From NCBI GenBank assembly GCA_900544685.1, contig UQWA01000011.1, positions 1 to 64,000 on the forward strand: a stretch of DNA of 64,000 nt. The letters are read 5' to 3'. Source of the DNA: an uncultured Lachnospiraceae bacterium. GTDB lineage: Bacteria > Bacillota > Clostridia > Lachnospirales > Lachnospiraceae. The notes under the pieces are model-generated. The model searched no databases, had not been told where the DNA came from, and saw only the letters and a list, made by a program, of their open reading frames with translations. Below, one piece after another: positions 6,994 to 16,157 of the stretch (position 1 is its first letter; every line of letters begins with the position of its first letter). The position numbers were made by a program, and so were the translations under genes.

Positions 6994-8739
6994 ATGCATA
7001 CGTTTCATAAAAGAAAAATTACGGTAGTATTTCTGGGAAGCGTGTTGCTTCTGATGGCATTGATGGGAAGACTGGGCTGGCTGATGCTTGGCAGGGCGGA
7101 GTATTATGGGAAAAAAGCACAGGATCTGCACGAAAGGGAACGAAGTATCAAGGCAGAGCGTGGCGAGATCTGGGATTGTAATGGAACGGTTCTGGCTGCG
7201 AACCAGACAGTCTGTACGGTATCTGTGATACACAGTCAGATTACAGAACCGGAGAGAGTGATTCAGGTGCTGACAAAGGAACTGAATATGGAAGAAGAAA
7301 AAGTACGTGCAAGAGTAGAAAAGAGAAGTTCGATTGAGAGAATCCGTACGAATATACCCAAAGAGACAGGAGACCGTATCCGGCAGCAGGAACTGGCGGG
7401 TGTAAAAGTGGATGAAGACTATCGCCGCTTTTATCCTTTTGGAAATCTGGCATCTACTGTGATTGGATTTACAGGAGGGGATAATCAGGGAATTGTAGGA
7501 CTGGAGGTGCAGTATGACGATGTGCTGCAGGGAACACCTGGGAAAATCCTGACCATGACAGATGCCAGAGGTGTGGAGCTTCCGGATGCCGGGGAGAACA
7601 GGCTGGAACCAGAAGCCGGGGATACATTGCAGATAAGTCTGGATGTTAATATACAGACTTATGCGACACAGGCGGCATTGCAGGTCATGGAAAAAAAGCA
7701 GGCAGACGGAGTAACCATTTTACTGATGCGGCCGAATAATGGGGAGATTCTGGCCATGGTGAATGTGCCGGAATATGATCTGAATGATCCATTTACGTTG
7801 GAGACGGACACCGTACAGATGAGTGAACAGGAGATTCAGGATGCCAGAAACCAGATGTGGCGTAATGACTGTATCAATGATACTTACGAGCCGGGATCCA
7901 CTTTCAAGATTATTACGGCATCGGCAGGTCTGGAAGAAGGAGTGGTATCCCTGCAGGACAGTTTTTTTTGTCCGGGATATAAAATCGTAGATGACAGACG
8001 GATACGATGCCATAAAGTCAGCGGTCATGGATCAGAAAATTTTGTGCAGGCAGCGCAGAATTCCTGTAATCCAGTATTTATCGAAGTTGGACTCCGTCTT
8101 GGTGTGGAGCGGTATTATCATTATTTTCAGCAGTTTGGATTATTGGAAAAGACGGGAATTGACCTGCCTGGAGAAGCAGGAACCATCATGCATCAGCCGG
8201 AAAATATGGGTCAGGTGGAGCTGGCAACGGTGTCGTTTGGCCAGTCTTTCCAGATTACGCCCATACAATTGGCTACAACGGTGGCGTCACTGATCAATGG
8301 CGGAAAAAGAATCACCCCACACATTGGGGTCAGTATCTGGGATGCAGAAGGTGCGTTAAAAGAAAAACTGGAATATCCAAAAGGAGAACAGATTCTGTCA
8401 GAAGAGACTTCCCGTACCATGCGCTATGTTCTGGAACAGGTAGTGGATGGTGGAAGCGGGAAAAATGCCTATATCGAAGGATACCGGATCGGTGGTAAAA
8501 CAGCAACCTCTGAGACGCTGCCAAGAAGTGCCAATCAGTATATCTCATCCTTTATCGGGTTTGCACCGGCTGATGATCCTCAGGTTCTGGGTCTGTGTGT
8601 CATTCACAACCCACAGGGAGTCTACTATGGGGGAACCATTGCAGCGCCGGTGATTCGGGATATTTTTCAGAATATTCTTCCTTATATTGGAATCGAAAAA
8701 GAGGAAAAACAGGAAAATGACATGGCTCTTATGCAATGA
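6994..8739 (+). CDS. Class B penicillin-binding protein, SpoVD-like
   Basis: A second class B PBP of 581 residues in tandem with the first, in the spoVD position of Clostridia dcw clusters. It has one membrane span near residues 9-30, a dimerisation domain, then a transpeptidase domain. The motifs are STFK near residue 302 and SCN near 357. The third motif reads K-T-A-T (502-505) rather than K-T-G-T. There is no PASTA domain, unlike Bacillus SpoVD. SpoVD makes spore-cortex peptidoglycan; that role is inferred from position. The ATG at 6994 has no free ribosome site because a terminator hairpin ends at 6993; no better in-frame start keeps the membrane anchor. Confidence 0.88.
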   Translation: MHTFHKRKITVVFLGSVLLLMALMGRLGWLMLGRAEYYGKKAQDLHERERSIKAERGEIWDCNGTVLAANQTVCTVSVIHSQITEPERVIQVLTKELNMEEEKVRARVEKRSSIERIRTNIPKETGDRIRQQELAGVKVDEDYRRFYPFGNLASTVIGFTGGDNQGIVGLEVQYDDVLQGTPGKILTMTDARGVELPDAGENRLEPEAGDTLQISLDVNIQTYATQAALQVMEKKQADGVTILLMRPNNGEILAMVNVPEYDLNDPFTLETDTVQMSEQEIQDARNQMWRNDCINDTYEPGSTFKIITASAGLEEGVVSLQDSFFCPGYKIVDDRRIRCHKVSGHGSENFVQAAQNSCNPVFIEVGLRLGVERYYHYFQQFGLLEKTGIDLPGEAGTIMHQPENMGQVELATVSFGQSFQITPIQLATTVASLINGGKRITPHIGVSIWDAEGALKEKLEYPKGEQILSEETSRTMRYVLEQVVDGGSGKNAYIEGYRIGGKTATSETLPRSANQYISSFIGFAPADDPQVLGLCVIHNPQGVYYGGTIAAPVIRDIFQNILPYIGIEKEEKQENDMALMQ

Positions 8740-8751
8740 AACAACTTTCAG

Positions 8752-8780
8752 TTGCCAGATACTATGAAAAGACGTATAAT
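8752..8780 (+). promoter_or_regulatory. Sigma-A-type promoter before mraY
   Basis: TTGCCA (8752-8757), 17-bp spacer, TATAAT (8775-8780), in the only sizeable gap inside the dcw cluster. It would give mraY-murD-ftsW-murA-divIB their own transcript. Confidence 0.75.
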
Positions 8781-8861
8781 TGTATCTGTTCAATATCCTC
8801 ACAGTGGGGGCTGAGCAGTTACATATGATTCATCTATATAGTCTTTTTGGAGGAAGGAAAA

Positions 8862-9821
8862 ATGATAAGCATAGAAGTGATTCTGTCGTTACTTATTGCA
8901 TTCGCGATAAGCGTATTACTGAGTCCGTTTGTGATTCCGTTTTTGAGAAAACTGAAGATTGGAAATACAGAGAGGGAAGAAGGGGTACAGTCCCACCTGA
9001 AAAAAGCGGGGACACCGACCATGGGAGGTCTGATCATTCTGATCAGTGTGCTGATTACCTCTTTATTATTTGTGGGAAGATATCCGAGGATCATACCGAT
9101 CCTGTTCCTGACACTTGGATTTGGAATTATCGGTTTTCTGGATGATTACCTGAAAGTAGTGCTGAGAAGATCAGACGGTCTGCTGCCGAAGCAGAAGTTT
9201 CTGCTGCAGGTGGTAGTGACCACTGTATTTGTAATTTACATACTGGTGGTAGACCCGGACTGTCTGGTCATGCTGCTGCCGTTTACCCATGGCATGTATT
9301 TTGACTGCAAATGGATTACCGTACCACTTGTTTACTTTGTGGTTCTGGGAACTGTAAACGGAGTGAACTTTACGGATGGACTGGATGGACTGGCTACCGG
9401 AGTAACCACGATGGTTGCAGTATTCTTTACTGTGGTAGCAATTGGAACCAATGCAGGAATCGAGCCGATTACTGCAGCAGTGACAGGTGCGCTGCTGGGA
9501 TTTCTGATGTTCAATTCTCATCCGGCAAAGGTATTTATGGGCGATACTGGTTCCCTTGCACTGGGAGGATTCGTGGCAGGTACTGCATATGTACTTCAGA
9601 TCCCGATCCTGATTCCGGTGTTTGGACTGATTTATATGATTGAGGTACTGTCTGTTATCATTCAGGTGACTTATTTTAAGAAAACCGGTGGCAAACGATT
9701 CTTCAAGATGGCACCAATCCATCATCATTTTGAATTATGTGGATGGTCAGAGACACAGATTGTGGCACTGTTTACGGTAATTACCGCATTACTCTGTCTG
9801 ATCTGCCTCTATGGATTATAA
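8862..9821 (+). CDS. mraY: Phospho-N-acetylmuramoyl-pentapeptide transferase
   Basis: Transfers phospho-MurNAc-pentapeptide from UDP to undecaprenyl phosphate, making lipid I at the membrane. The 319-residue protein has about ten spans. The catalytic GFLDDYLK (Asp pair near residue 94), NFTDGLDGLATG near 165, FMGDTGSLALGG near 225 and MAPIHHHFELCGW near 282-294 are all present, so all key Asp and His residues are intact. GGAGGAAGG (8849-8857) fixes the ATG at 8862. It follows a likely promoter and precedes murD by 26 bp. Confidence 0.98.
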   Translation: MISIEVILSLLIAFAISVLLSPFVIPFLRKLKIGNTEREEGVQSHLKKAGTPTMGGLIILISVLITSLLFVGRYPRIIPILFLTLGFGIIGFLDDYLKVVLRRSDGLLPKQKFLLQVVVTTVFVIYILVVDPDCLVMLLPFTHGMYFDCKWITVPLVYFVVLGTVNGVNFTDGLDGLATGVTTMVAVFFTVVAIGTNAGIEPITAAVTGALLGFLMFNSHPAKVFMGDTGSLALGGFVAGTAYVLQIPILIPVFGLIYMIEVLSVIIQVTYFKKTGGKRFFKMAPIHHHFELCGWSETQIVALFTVITALLCLICLYGL

Positions 9822-9847
9822 AAACAGATGTAAAGTTGGAGGCAAAT

Positions 9848-11209
9848 ATGAACTTACAGAACAAAAAAGTACTGGTATTTGGTACCGGCATCAGTGGAAT
9901 TGCAGCAGTAAAACTGCTGGAAGATGCAGGAGCTGTGCCAGTCTTATTTGATGGAAACACACAGTTAAAAGAAGAAGATATCCGGGCAAAGCTTCCGGAG
10001 GGAAGTAACACAGAGATCCTTCTGGGGGATTTGGCAGATGAACAGATTCAGTCTCTGGATCTGGTAGTATTAAGTCCAGGAGTACCGACAGATATTCCTC
10101 TGGTGAACCGGATGCGCGATGCAGGTCTGAAGATCTGGGGAGAAATCGAACTTGCCTATGAGTGTGGCAAAGGGGATGTACTTGCCATTACAGGTACCAA
10201 CGGTAAAACCACAACAACCAGCCTGCTGGGTGCTATTATGCAGCATGCAAAAGAATCTGCATTCATTGTGGGAAACATTGGTATTCCTTATACACAGATG
10301 GCAGAAGAGACAAAAGAAAATTCTGTTACAGTAGCTGAGATCAGCAGTTTTCAGCTGGAGACCATCGAACAGTTCCATCCAAAGGTCAGTGCAATTTTAA
10401 ATATTACACCGGATCATCTGAATCGACATCATACCATGGAAGAATATATCAGGGTCAAAGAGCTGATCACATTGAATCAGACCAAGGAGGATACCTGTGT
10501 CCTGAATTATGAGGATGAAGTGCTCAGAGAATTCGGCAAAACACTGAACTGTCAGGTTATATTTTTCAGCAGCCTGCGTATATTGGAAAAGGGCATCTAT
10601 TTGAATGGAGAGATGATAGAGTTCAATGACGGACAGAAGATCACTACAGTATGCAGTGTAAAAGAACTGAATCTGCCGGGAAGGCATAATTATGAAAATG
10701 TCTGTGCAGCAGTTGCCATGGCACTGGCATACGGGATCAGCCTGGAAGATATCCGTTATGTGCTGGTTCGTTTTAAGGCAGTGGAACACCGGATAGAATA
10801 TGTCACAGAAGTAAATGGTGTGGTATATTACAATGATTCCAAGGGAACCAATCCGGATGCGGCGATCAAGGGAATTCAGGCAATGGACCGTCCGACCCTT
10901 CTGATCGGAGGCGGATACGATAAGAATTCATCGTATGAAGAATGGATTAACGCCTTTGACGGAAAAGTACGGTATCTGGTGCTACTGGGCCAGACCAGAG
11001 AGAAGATCGCAGATGCAGCCAGAAAATGTGGTTTCCAGGATATTGTGATGGTGGAGAGCCTGGAAGAAGCGGTTACATTCTGCGCAGAGCATGCCAATCC
11101 GGGAGATGCCGTTCTGTTGTCCCCGGCATGTGCAAGCTGGGGCATGTTCCCGAACTATGAAGTAAGAGGAAAAATGTTCAAGGAACTGGTTTGGCAGTTA
11201 AAAAAATAA
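9848..11209 (+). CDS. murD: UDP-N-acetylmuramoyl-L-alanine--D-glutamate ligase
   Basis: Adds D-glutamate to UDP-MurNAc-L-Ala with ATP hydrolysis in the cytoplasm. The product has 453 residues: an N-terminal Rossmann-like UDP-binding domain, the ATP-binding central domain with ITGTNGKTTTT near residues 115-125, ITPDHLNRH near 190, and the C-terminal domain with YNDSKGTNPDA near 325 (family D-S-K motif). The start is the ATG at 9848 behind GGAGGC (9838-9843). The open frame extends upstream into mraY, but that part has no ribosome site and does not match the family. Confidence 0.97.
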   Translation: MNLQNKKVLVFGTGISGIAAVKLLEDAGAVPVLFDGNTQLKEEDIRAKLPEGSNTEILLGDLADEQIQSLDLVVLSPGVPTDIPLVNRMRDAGLKIWGEIELAYECGKGDVLAITGTNGKTTTTSLLGAIMQHAKESAFIVGNIGIPYTQMAEETKENSVTVAEISSFQLETIEQFHPKVSAILNITPDHLNRHHTMEEYIRVKELITLNQTKEDTCVLNYEDEVLREFGKTLNCQVIFFSSLRILEKGIYLNGEMIEFNDGQKITTVCSVKELNLPGRHNYENVCAAVAMALAYGISLEDIRYVLVRFKAVEHRIEYVTEVNGVVYYNDSKGTNPDAAIKGIQAMDRPTLLIGGGYDKNSSYEEWINAFDGKVRYLVLLGQTREKIADAARKCGFQDIVMVESLEEAVTFCAEHANPGDAVLLSPACASWGMFPNYEVRGKMFKELVWQLKK

Positions 11210-11224
11210 ATTTTATGCAGGGAA

Positions 11225-12310
11225 GTGATACCATTAAAAACAGGAAAGCTGGATCAGGTGCTTCTGATAACAGTACTGGTTCTGGAAATATCCGGACTTG
11301 TGATACTTTACAGTGCCAGTTCCTATAATGGACGGGTGAGATTTTCTGATGCAGGATATTATCTCAAAAAGCAATTGTTAGCGGCGGTACTGGGATTTGG
11401 ATGTATGTGGCTGATTTCCAGGATGGATTATCACAAAATGGCCAGGTTCGCAGTCTTTGCCTATGTACTGTCTATGGTGCTTTCCGGGGCAGTTTTACTG
11501 GTAGGAGATACTTATAACGGCTCCAGAAGGTGGCTGTCAGTAGGTCCCCTGTCTTTTCAGCCATCCGAGTTTGCAAAGCCAGCGGTAATTCTGTTCTTAT
11601 CCAAGATCATCAGTCAGAAAGAAAAAATGGAAAACAATATTTTTTCACTTATATGGTGTGTCTGTCTGGTGCTTCCCATTGTGGCACTGGTGGGAACCAA
11701 TAACTTAAGTACAGCCATTATCATTCTGGGGATTGCCGTAATACTGGCATTTGTATCCCGTCCCGGTTACTTACAGTTTATCTGGATTGGTCTGACAGGA
11801 ATCGGATTTATTGCCCTGTTTCTGAGTATGGAACAATACAGGATGGAACGTCTGGTTATCTGGAAGAATCCAGAAGCTCATGAAAAAGGATTTCAGACGA
11901 TTCAGGGACTGTATGCCATAGGATCGGGTGGTCTGTTTGGAACCGGATTCGGAAAAGGAATACAAAAACTGGGATTTGTCCCAGAAGCACAGAATGATAT
12001 GATCTTTTCCATTATCTGTGAAGAAAATGGTCTGATCGGTGCAGTTTTACTGCTCATGCTTTTTCTGATTTTGCTGTGGAGATTCATGGTTATTGCCACC
12101 CATGCAAGAGACCGGCTGGGAGCATTTCTGGCAGCAGGGATTATGGCGCATATTGCCATACAGGTGATACTGAACGTGGCAGTAGTGACCAATTCGATCC
12201 CCAACACGGGAATTACACTGCCGTTTATCAGTTATGGAGGTACATCATCCCTGTTTTTACTGGCAGAGATGGGAGTGGCACTGGCAGTCAGCAGATGGCA
12301 GAACCGGTAG
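11225..12310 (+). CDS. SEDS peptidoglycan polymerase, FtsW/SpoVE type
   Basis: A 361-residue protein with about ten membrane spans, of the shape/elongation/division/sporulation family that polymerises lipid II together with a class B PBP. Visible family blocks are YSASSYNGR near residue 30, SRRWLSVGPLSFQPSEFAKPA near 100-120 and VPEAQNDMIFS near 250 (catalytic-type Asp). NTGITLPFISYGGTS is near 325. The start is GTG at 11225. Position after murD matches spoVE in Clostridia; whether it serves division or cortex synthesis cannot be told. The next gene is murA, not murG. Confidence 0.93.
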   Translation: MIPLKTGKLDQVLLITVLVLEISGLVILYSASSYNGRVRFSDAGYYLKKQLLAAVLGFGCMWLISRMDYHKMARFAVFAYVLSMVLSGAVLLVGDTYNGSRRWLSVGPLSFQPSEFAKPAVILFLSKIISQKEKMENNIFSLIWCVCLVLPIVALVGTNNLSTAIIILGIAVILAFVSRPGYLQFIWIGLTGIGFIALFLSMEQYRMERLVIWKNPEAHEKGFQTIQGLYAIGSGGLFGTGFGKGIQKLGFVPEAQNDMIFSIICEENGLIGAVLLLMLFLILLWRFMVIATHARDRLGAFLAAGIMAHIAIQVILNVAVVTNSIPNTGITLPFISYGGTSSLFLLAEMGVALAVSRWQNR

Positions 12311-12379
12311 AAAAGAGGAACGTCTTTTATGGAATGCTCATATAATAATCTATAGTTCTCCGGCAGCAGGAGGCGTACA

Positions 12380-13663
12380 ATGAGCAGTATTCATGTATCC
12401 GGAGGAAAGATCCTGTGTGGGGAAACTGCAATACAAGGGTCGAAAAATGCAGCATTACCGTTGATGGCGGCAGCGGTTCTGCATAAAGGATTGACTGTAC
12501 TGCATAACTGTCCTGCCATACAGGATGTGGAATGTATGAGACTTTTGCTGGAAGATCTGGGATGCAGAACTGGAATGGAAGGGCATACACTTTGGATTGA
12601 TGCATCAGAGATTCAGAAAAATGAACTGGATGCCGCACTTGCGGCAAAGATGCGTGGATCCGTTCTGCTGATGGGCGCATTACTTGGAAGATGCCAGGAA
12701 GTAATATTGCCTTTTCCAGGGGGATGTGTGATTGGCAGAAGACCGGTAAATTACCATCTGGATATCATGAGACGAATGGGAACGGAAGTGGTCTGTCAGG
12801 ATGACAGGATGATACTTCGAACCGGTAAATTAAAGGGCACCGTTATGGAAATGCCATTTCCGAGTGTAGGAGCAACGGAAAATGGTATACTCGCCGGCAC
12901 TCTGGCCGATGGAAGGTCGTGTCTGTCAGGCTGTGCCGTGGAACCGGAGATTCAGGAACTGTGCTTTTTTTTGCAGAAAAAGGGAGCCAGAGTTCAGATC
13001 CAGAACGGTCATGTATCTGTGAGAGGTGTTACAGAACTTCATGACAGTGAATACATGCTGATGCCAGACCGGATTGTGGCGGGAACGTATTTGTTGGCGG
13101 TACTTGGAGCCAGGGGAGATGCTGTACTTCACGAAGTGCCGGTATCCGAATTGGATGCACTGGTGGAATTGATCCACAAGATGGGAGGAAGTCTGACCGT
13201 ATATGATTCAGGGGAGCAAAACCGGAACTGGAAGGTTTGTACAGTCAGGGCAGACAACAGGCACCTGAAAAATGCAGTTTTGTTTGCAGAGACAGCTCCA
13301 TATCCAGGATTCCCTACGGATCTGCAGTCACAGCTCATGGCAGTAATGGCATCTTGTGACGGAAGTATCTGTCATATCAGAGAGAATGTGTTTGAAAATC
13401 GTTTTATGATTACAGCACAGCTGAAAAAGATGGGGGCAGATATCCGTGTGAAGGAAAATGAAGCACATATTTATGGAGTGCCGGTTTTACACGGAGCAGA
13501 GCTGAGCGCACGGGAACTGAGAGGTGGGGCAGCATTGATTCTGGCAGCAATGTCAGCAGAGGGAGTCAGCCGGATAACACCGGATGATTATATAAAAAGA
13601 GGATACGAAAATATATGCAAAGATCTGAAAGAACTTGGGGCAGATATTAGTTGGGAAACATAA
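12380..13663 (+). CDS. murA: UDP-N-acetylglucosamine 1-carboxyvinyltransferase
   Basis: First committed step of peptidoglycan synthesis: enolpyruvyl transfer from PEP to UDP-GlcNAc. The 427-residue length is standard. The substrate-binding GSKNAALP is near residues 20-27. The catalytic Cys is residue 116, in GGCVIGRRPVNYH, so the enzyme should be fosfomycin-sensitive by family knowledge. FPTDLQSQLMA is near residue 310, and the C-terminal ERGGAALIxA-like block is present as LRGGAALILAA. AGGAGG lies upstream of the ATG. It directly follows the SEDS gene; murG, normally between them, is absent here. Confidence 0.95.
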   Translation: MSSIHVSGGKILCGETAIQGSKNAALPLMAAAVLHKGLTVLHNCPAIQDVECMRLLLEDLGCRTGMEGHTLWIDASEIQKNELDAALAAKMRGSVLLMGALLGRCQEVILPFPGGCVIGRRPVNYHLDIMRRMGTEVVCQDDRMILRTGKLKGTVMEMPFPSVGATENGILAGTLADGRSCLSGCAVEPEIQELCFFLQKKGARVQIQNGHVSVRGVTELHDSEYMLMPDRIVAGTYLLAVLGARGDAVLHEVPVSELDALVELIHKMGGSLTVYDSGEQNRNWKVCTVRADNRHLKNAVLFAETAPYPGFPTDLQSQLMAVMASCDGSICHIRENVFENRFMITAQLKKMGADIRVKENEAHIYGVPVLHGAELSARELRGGAALILAAMSAEGVSRITPDDYIKRGYENICKDLKELGADISWET

Positions 13664-13696
13664 AACCGGGAACTTTCAGCGAAGGAGTAGAGCAGC

Positions 13697-14740
13697 ATGC
13701 AGTTACAGAAGAAGAAAACAGGCAGGCCGATATATATTATTTCACTGGTTCTGGTAAGCGTCATTGTGATTGCTTTGTTTGTATTATTCGGCCTGTTTCA
13801 CATTCGTCAGGTGGATGTAATTGGAAATGAATATTATTCGGCAGAGGAAATTCAGAAAATGGTAATGTCAGATTCTTTAAGTGAGAATTCGCTGTATCTG
13901 ACCTGGAAGTACAGCCAGCCGAATGCGGCTGATGATCTGACATTTTTAAGTGCAGTAGATGTTACCATGGTGAATCCTTATCATGTGCAGATTAAAGTAT
14001 ATGAGAAAAGTATTGTAGGATATCTGATGTATTCAGGATCTATGGTGTATTTTGATAAAGATGGCGTAGTGATTGAGATCTCTCAGGAAAAAAGAGAGGG
14101 CATTCCTGCATATTCCGGTATTGATATCGGTGAACCGAAAATATCAGAACTGATACCTGTGGCTGATGAAAAATTCCGGGATGATATTATTGCAGAAGCA
14201 CAGACGATTCAGGAGATTCTGTGTCAGAATGGAATTCAGCCCAAAGAAGTACATTATGATGATAAGCAGCAGTTGATTTTATATTTTGCGAATAACAGAG
14301 TTATGCTTGGAGATAATTCTTATATGGAAGAAAAGTTGTCTAATCTTCAGTCTCTGATGCCACAGATGGAAGAACTTTCCGGGACACTTCATATGGAAGA
14401 CTATACAGCCGGGACAACTACCATCACCTTTAAAAAAGGAGAAAAGGGTGATGAGGAACTGCTAATGAATGTGAACCAGCCGGAAGGCGGAAACACGGAA
14501 GAAGCAGAAGAATCCACAGAATCAGAGGAAGACAGCACAGAAGAGAGCGAAAATAAGAATGGTTACAGCGAAGACAGTGGAACATTTTCTACAGATGCCA
14601 GTGGCAATGATACTTATACGGATGCCAGTGGCAATGTAACCAATAACATGGATCAGATGTATCTGGGGGATGACGGTCAGATCATCAGTGATGGATATGG
14701 CTATATTGATCCATATACCGGTGCTTATATTTTGAATTAA
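13697..14740 (+). CDS. divIB: FtsQ/DivIB-family cell division protein
   Basis: A bitopic membrane protein of 347 residues: a short basic cytoplasmic tail, one span near residues 15-36, then an extracellular POTRA domain (IRQVDVIGNEYYSAEEIQKMV, about residues 37-57) and the FtsQ/DivIB beta domain to about 245. The last 100 residues are acidic low complexity with two TDASGN repeats and end in YIDPYTGAYILN. DivIB stabilises the divisome with FtsL and DivIC. AAGGAG precedes the ATG. The position between murA and ftsZ is typical. Confidence 0.9.
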   Translation: MQLQKKKTGRPIYIISLVLVSVIVIALFVLFGLFHIRQVDVIGNEYYSAEEIQKMVMSDSLSENSLYLTWKYSQPNAADDLTFLSAVDVTMVNPYHVQIKVYEKSIVGYLMYSGSMVYFDKDGVVIEISQEKREGIPAYSGIDIGEPKISELIPVADEKFRDDIIAEAQTIQEILCQNGIQPKEVHYDDKQQLILYFANNRVMLGDNSYMEEKLSNLQSLMPQMEELSGTLHMEDYTAGTTTITFKKGEKGDEELLMNVNQPEGGNTEEAEESTESEEDSTEESENKNGYSEDSGTFSTDASGNDTYTDASGNVTNNMDQMYLGDDGQIISDGYGYIDPYTGAYILN

Positions 14741-14775
14741 AATGCAGAGAAATAAAAGATAAGCGAAAAAAATAC

Positions 14776-14804
14776 TTGATTAATGAAAAAAAAGAATATA
14801 TGAT
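14776..14804 (+). promoter_or_regulatory. Sigma-A-type promoter of ftsZ
   Basis: TTGATT (14776-14781), 17-bp spacer, TATGAT (14799-14804), in the 120-bp gap before ftsZ. It would let ftsZ be expressed apart from the upstream cluster. Confidence 0.65.
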
Positions 14805-14860
14805 AGAAGAAATAGTGGAAATTACTGTCATGGGACAGAAAGATAGAAGGAGGAAGTACC

Positions 14861-16042
14861 TTGTTAGAAATAATGTCAAATGAAGCTGAAGCAGCAGCCA
14901 AGATTATCGTCATCGGCGTAGGCGGTGCAGGTAACAATGCTGTGAACAGAATGGTAGATGAGACAATTGCCGGTGTAGAATTCATCGGGATAAATACAGA
15001 TAAACAAGCACTGGATCTTTGCAGAGCACCTCATACAATTCAGATTGGTGAGAAAGTGACAAAGGGACTTGGTGCAGGAGCTAAGCCTCAGGTTGGTCAG
15101 CAGGCTGCCGAGGAAAGCGCAGAAGAGATCAAAGAAGCCATTCAGGGTGCAGATATGGTATTCGTTACCTGTGGTATGGGAGGCGGTACCGGAACAGGTG
15201 CAGCACCGGTAGTTGCAGGTATTGCAAAAGAGATGGGAATCCTTACCGTCGGTGTAGTGACAAAGCCATTCCGTTTCGAGGCGAAGACACGTATGAACAA
15301 CGCCATTGCAGGGATTGAAAAACTGAAAGACAACGTTGATACACTGATTGTCATTCCGAATGACAAGCTGCTTGAGATCGTAGACAGACGTACGACGATG
15401 CCAGAAGCACTGAAGAAAGCAGACGAGGTTCTGCAGCAGGCAGTGCAGGGTATCACAGATCTGATTAACCTTCCGGCTCTGATCAATCTGGATTTTGCAG
15501 ATGTGCAGACAGTCATGACAGACAAAGGAATTGCCCATATCGGTATCGGACAGGCCAAGGGTGATGACAAGGCACTTGAGGCTGTAAAACAGGCAGTTGC
15601 CAGTCCTCTTCTGGAGACTACCATTGAAGGTGCTTCCCATGTAATTATTAATATTTCTGGAGATATTTCTCTGATGGATGCCAATGATGCGGCAAGCTAT
15701 GTACAGGAGATGGCAGGAGAGAATGCAAATATCATCTTTGGTGCTATGTATGATGATACATACGCAGATGAAGCAACCATTACCGTGATTGCAACAGGAC
15801 TGACAGATATGACGCTGGAAGAACCAAAGAAGACAACTGCAGCGAAGACAACGGCGAGCAAGAGAATTGTACCGGAATTCAGTCAGCCGACTGCACCGAC
15901 ACAGTCTATGAGAATGCCGAATCTGGGTAGTGTGAATACTTCCATGCCGACCATGCAGAATAATTCCGGCAGATTAAAAGCACCAGAGAGCAAGGTTCAG
16001 GAAAGAGATATTCAGATTCCGGATTTCTTAAAGAGAAGATAG
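14861..16042 (+). CDS. ftsZ: Cell division GTPase FtsZ
   Basis: The tubulin-like GTPase that forms the Z ring. It has 393 residues: GVGGAGNNAVNRM near residues 19-31, the tubulin signature GGGTGTGAAP near 107-116, the T7-loop region NLDFADVQTVM near 207-217, a variable linker, and the conserved C-terminal peptide RDIQIPDFLKRR that binds ZipA/FtsA/SepF-type partners. I choose TTG at 14861, because AGGAGG (14848-14853) is spaced 7 bp from it, whereas the ATG at 14873 is too far. It is the last gene of the dcw group and is followed by a terminator. Confidence 0.98.
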   Translation: MLEIMSNEAEAAAKIIVIGVGGAGNNAVNRMVDETIAGVEFIGINTDKQALDLCRAPHTIQIGEKVTKGLGAGAKPQVGQQAAEESAEEIKEAIQGADMVFVTCGMGGGTGTGAAPVVAGIAKEMGILTVGVVTKPFRFEAKTRMNNAIAGIEKLKDNVDTLIVIPNDKLLEIVDRRTTMPEALKKADEVLQQAVQGITDLINLPALINLDFADVQTVMTDKGIAHIGIGQAKGDDKALEAVKQAVASPLLETTIEGASHVIINISGDISLMDANDAASYVQEMAGENANIIFGAMYDDTYADEATITVIATGLTDMTLEEPKKTTAAKTTASKRIVPEFSQPTAPTQSMRMPNLGSVNTSMPTMQNNSGRLKAPESKVQERDIQIPDFLKRR

Positions 16043-16052
16043 AATCATACGA

Positions 16053-16076
16053 GAGGCTGTATAGACAGCCTCTTTT
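16053..16076 (+). terminator. Rho-independent terminator after ftsZ
   Basis: GAGGCTGT (16053-16060) and ACAGCCTC (16065-16072) form a perfect 8-bp stem with loop ATAG and are followed by TTTT. Confidence 0.9.
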
Positions 16077-16157
16077 CTGGTTTCAGAGAAAACAATACCA
16101 CTGTATTGTGGTTTGTAACAGAGGTAGTTTTGAGAGGGAAAGGAAAGAGAAAGAAAC

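Noticed and set aside
9737..9847. N-terminal extension of murD into mraY
   Set aside because: ATG 9848 has GGAGGC at the right distance and matches family starts; the extension reads the mraY 3' end in another frame.
14876..15684. Long open frames antisense to ftsZ (also antisense to uvrC at 18399-19097 and to mraY at 9171-9728)
   Set aside because: They are shadows of strongly coding sense genes, lack ribosome sites and show no recognisable domains.
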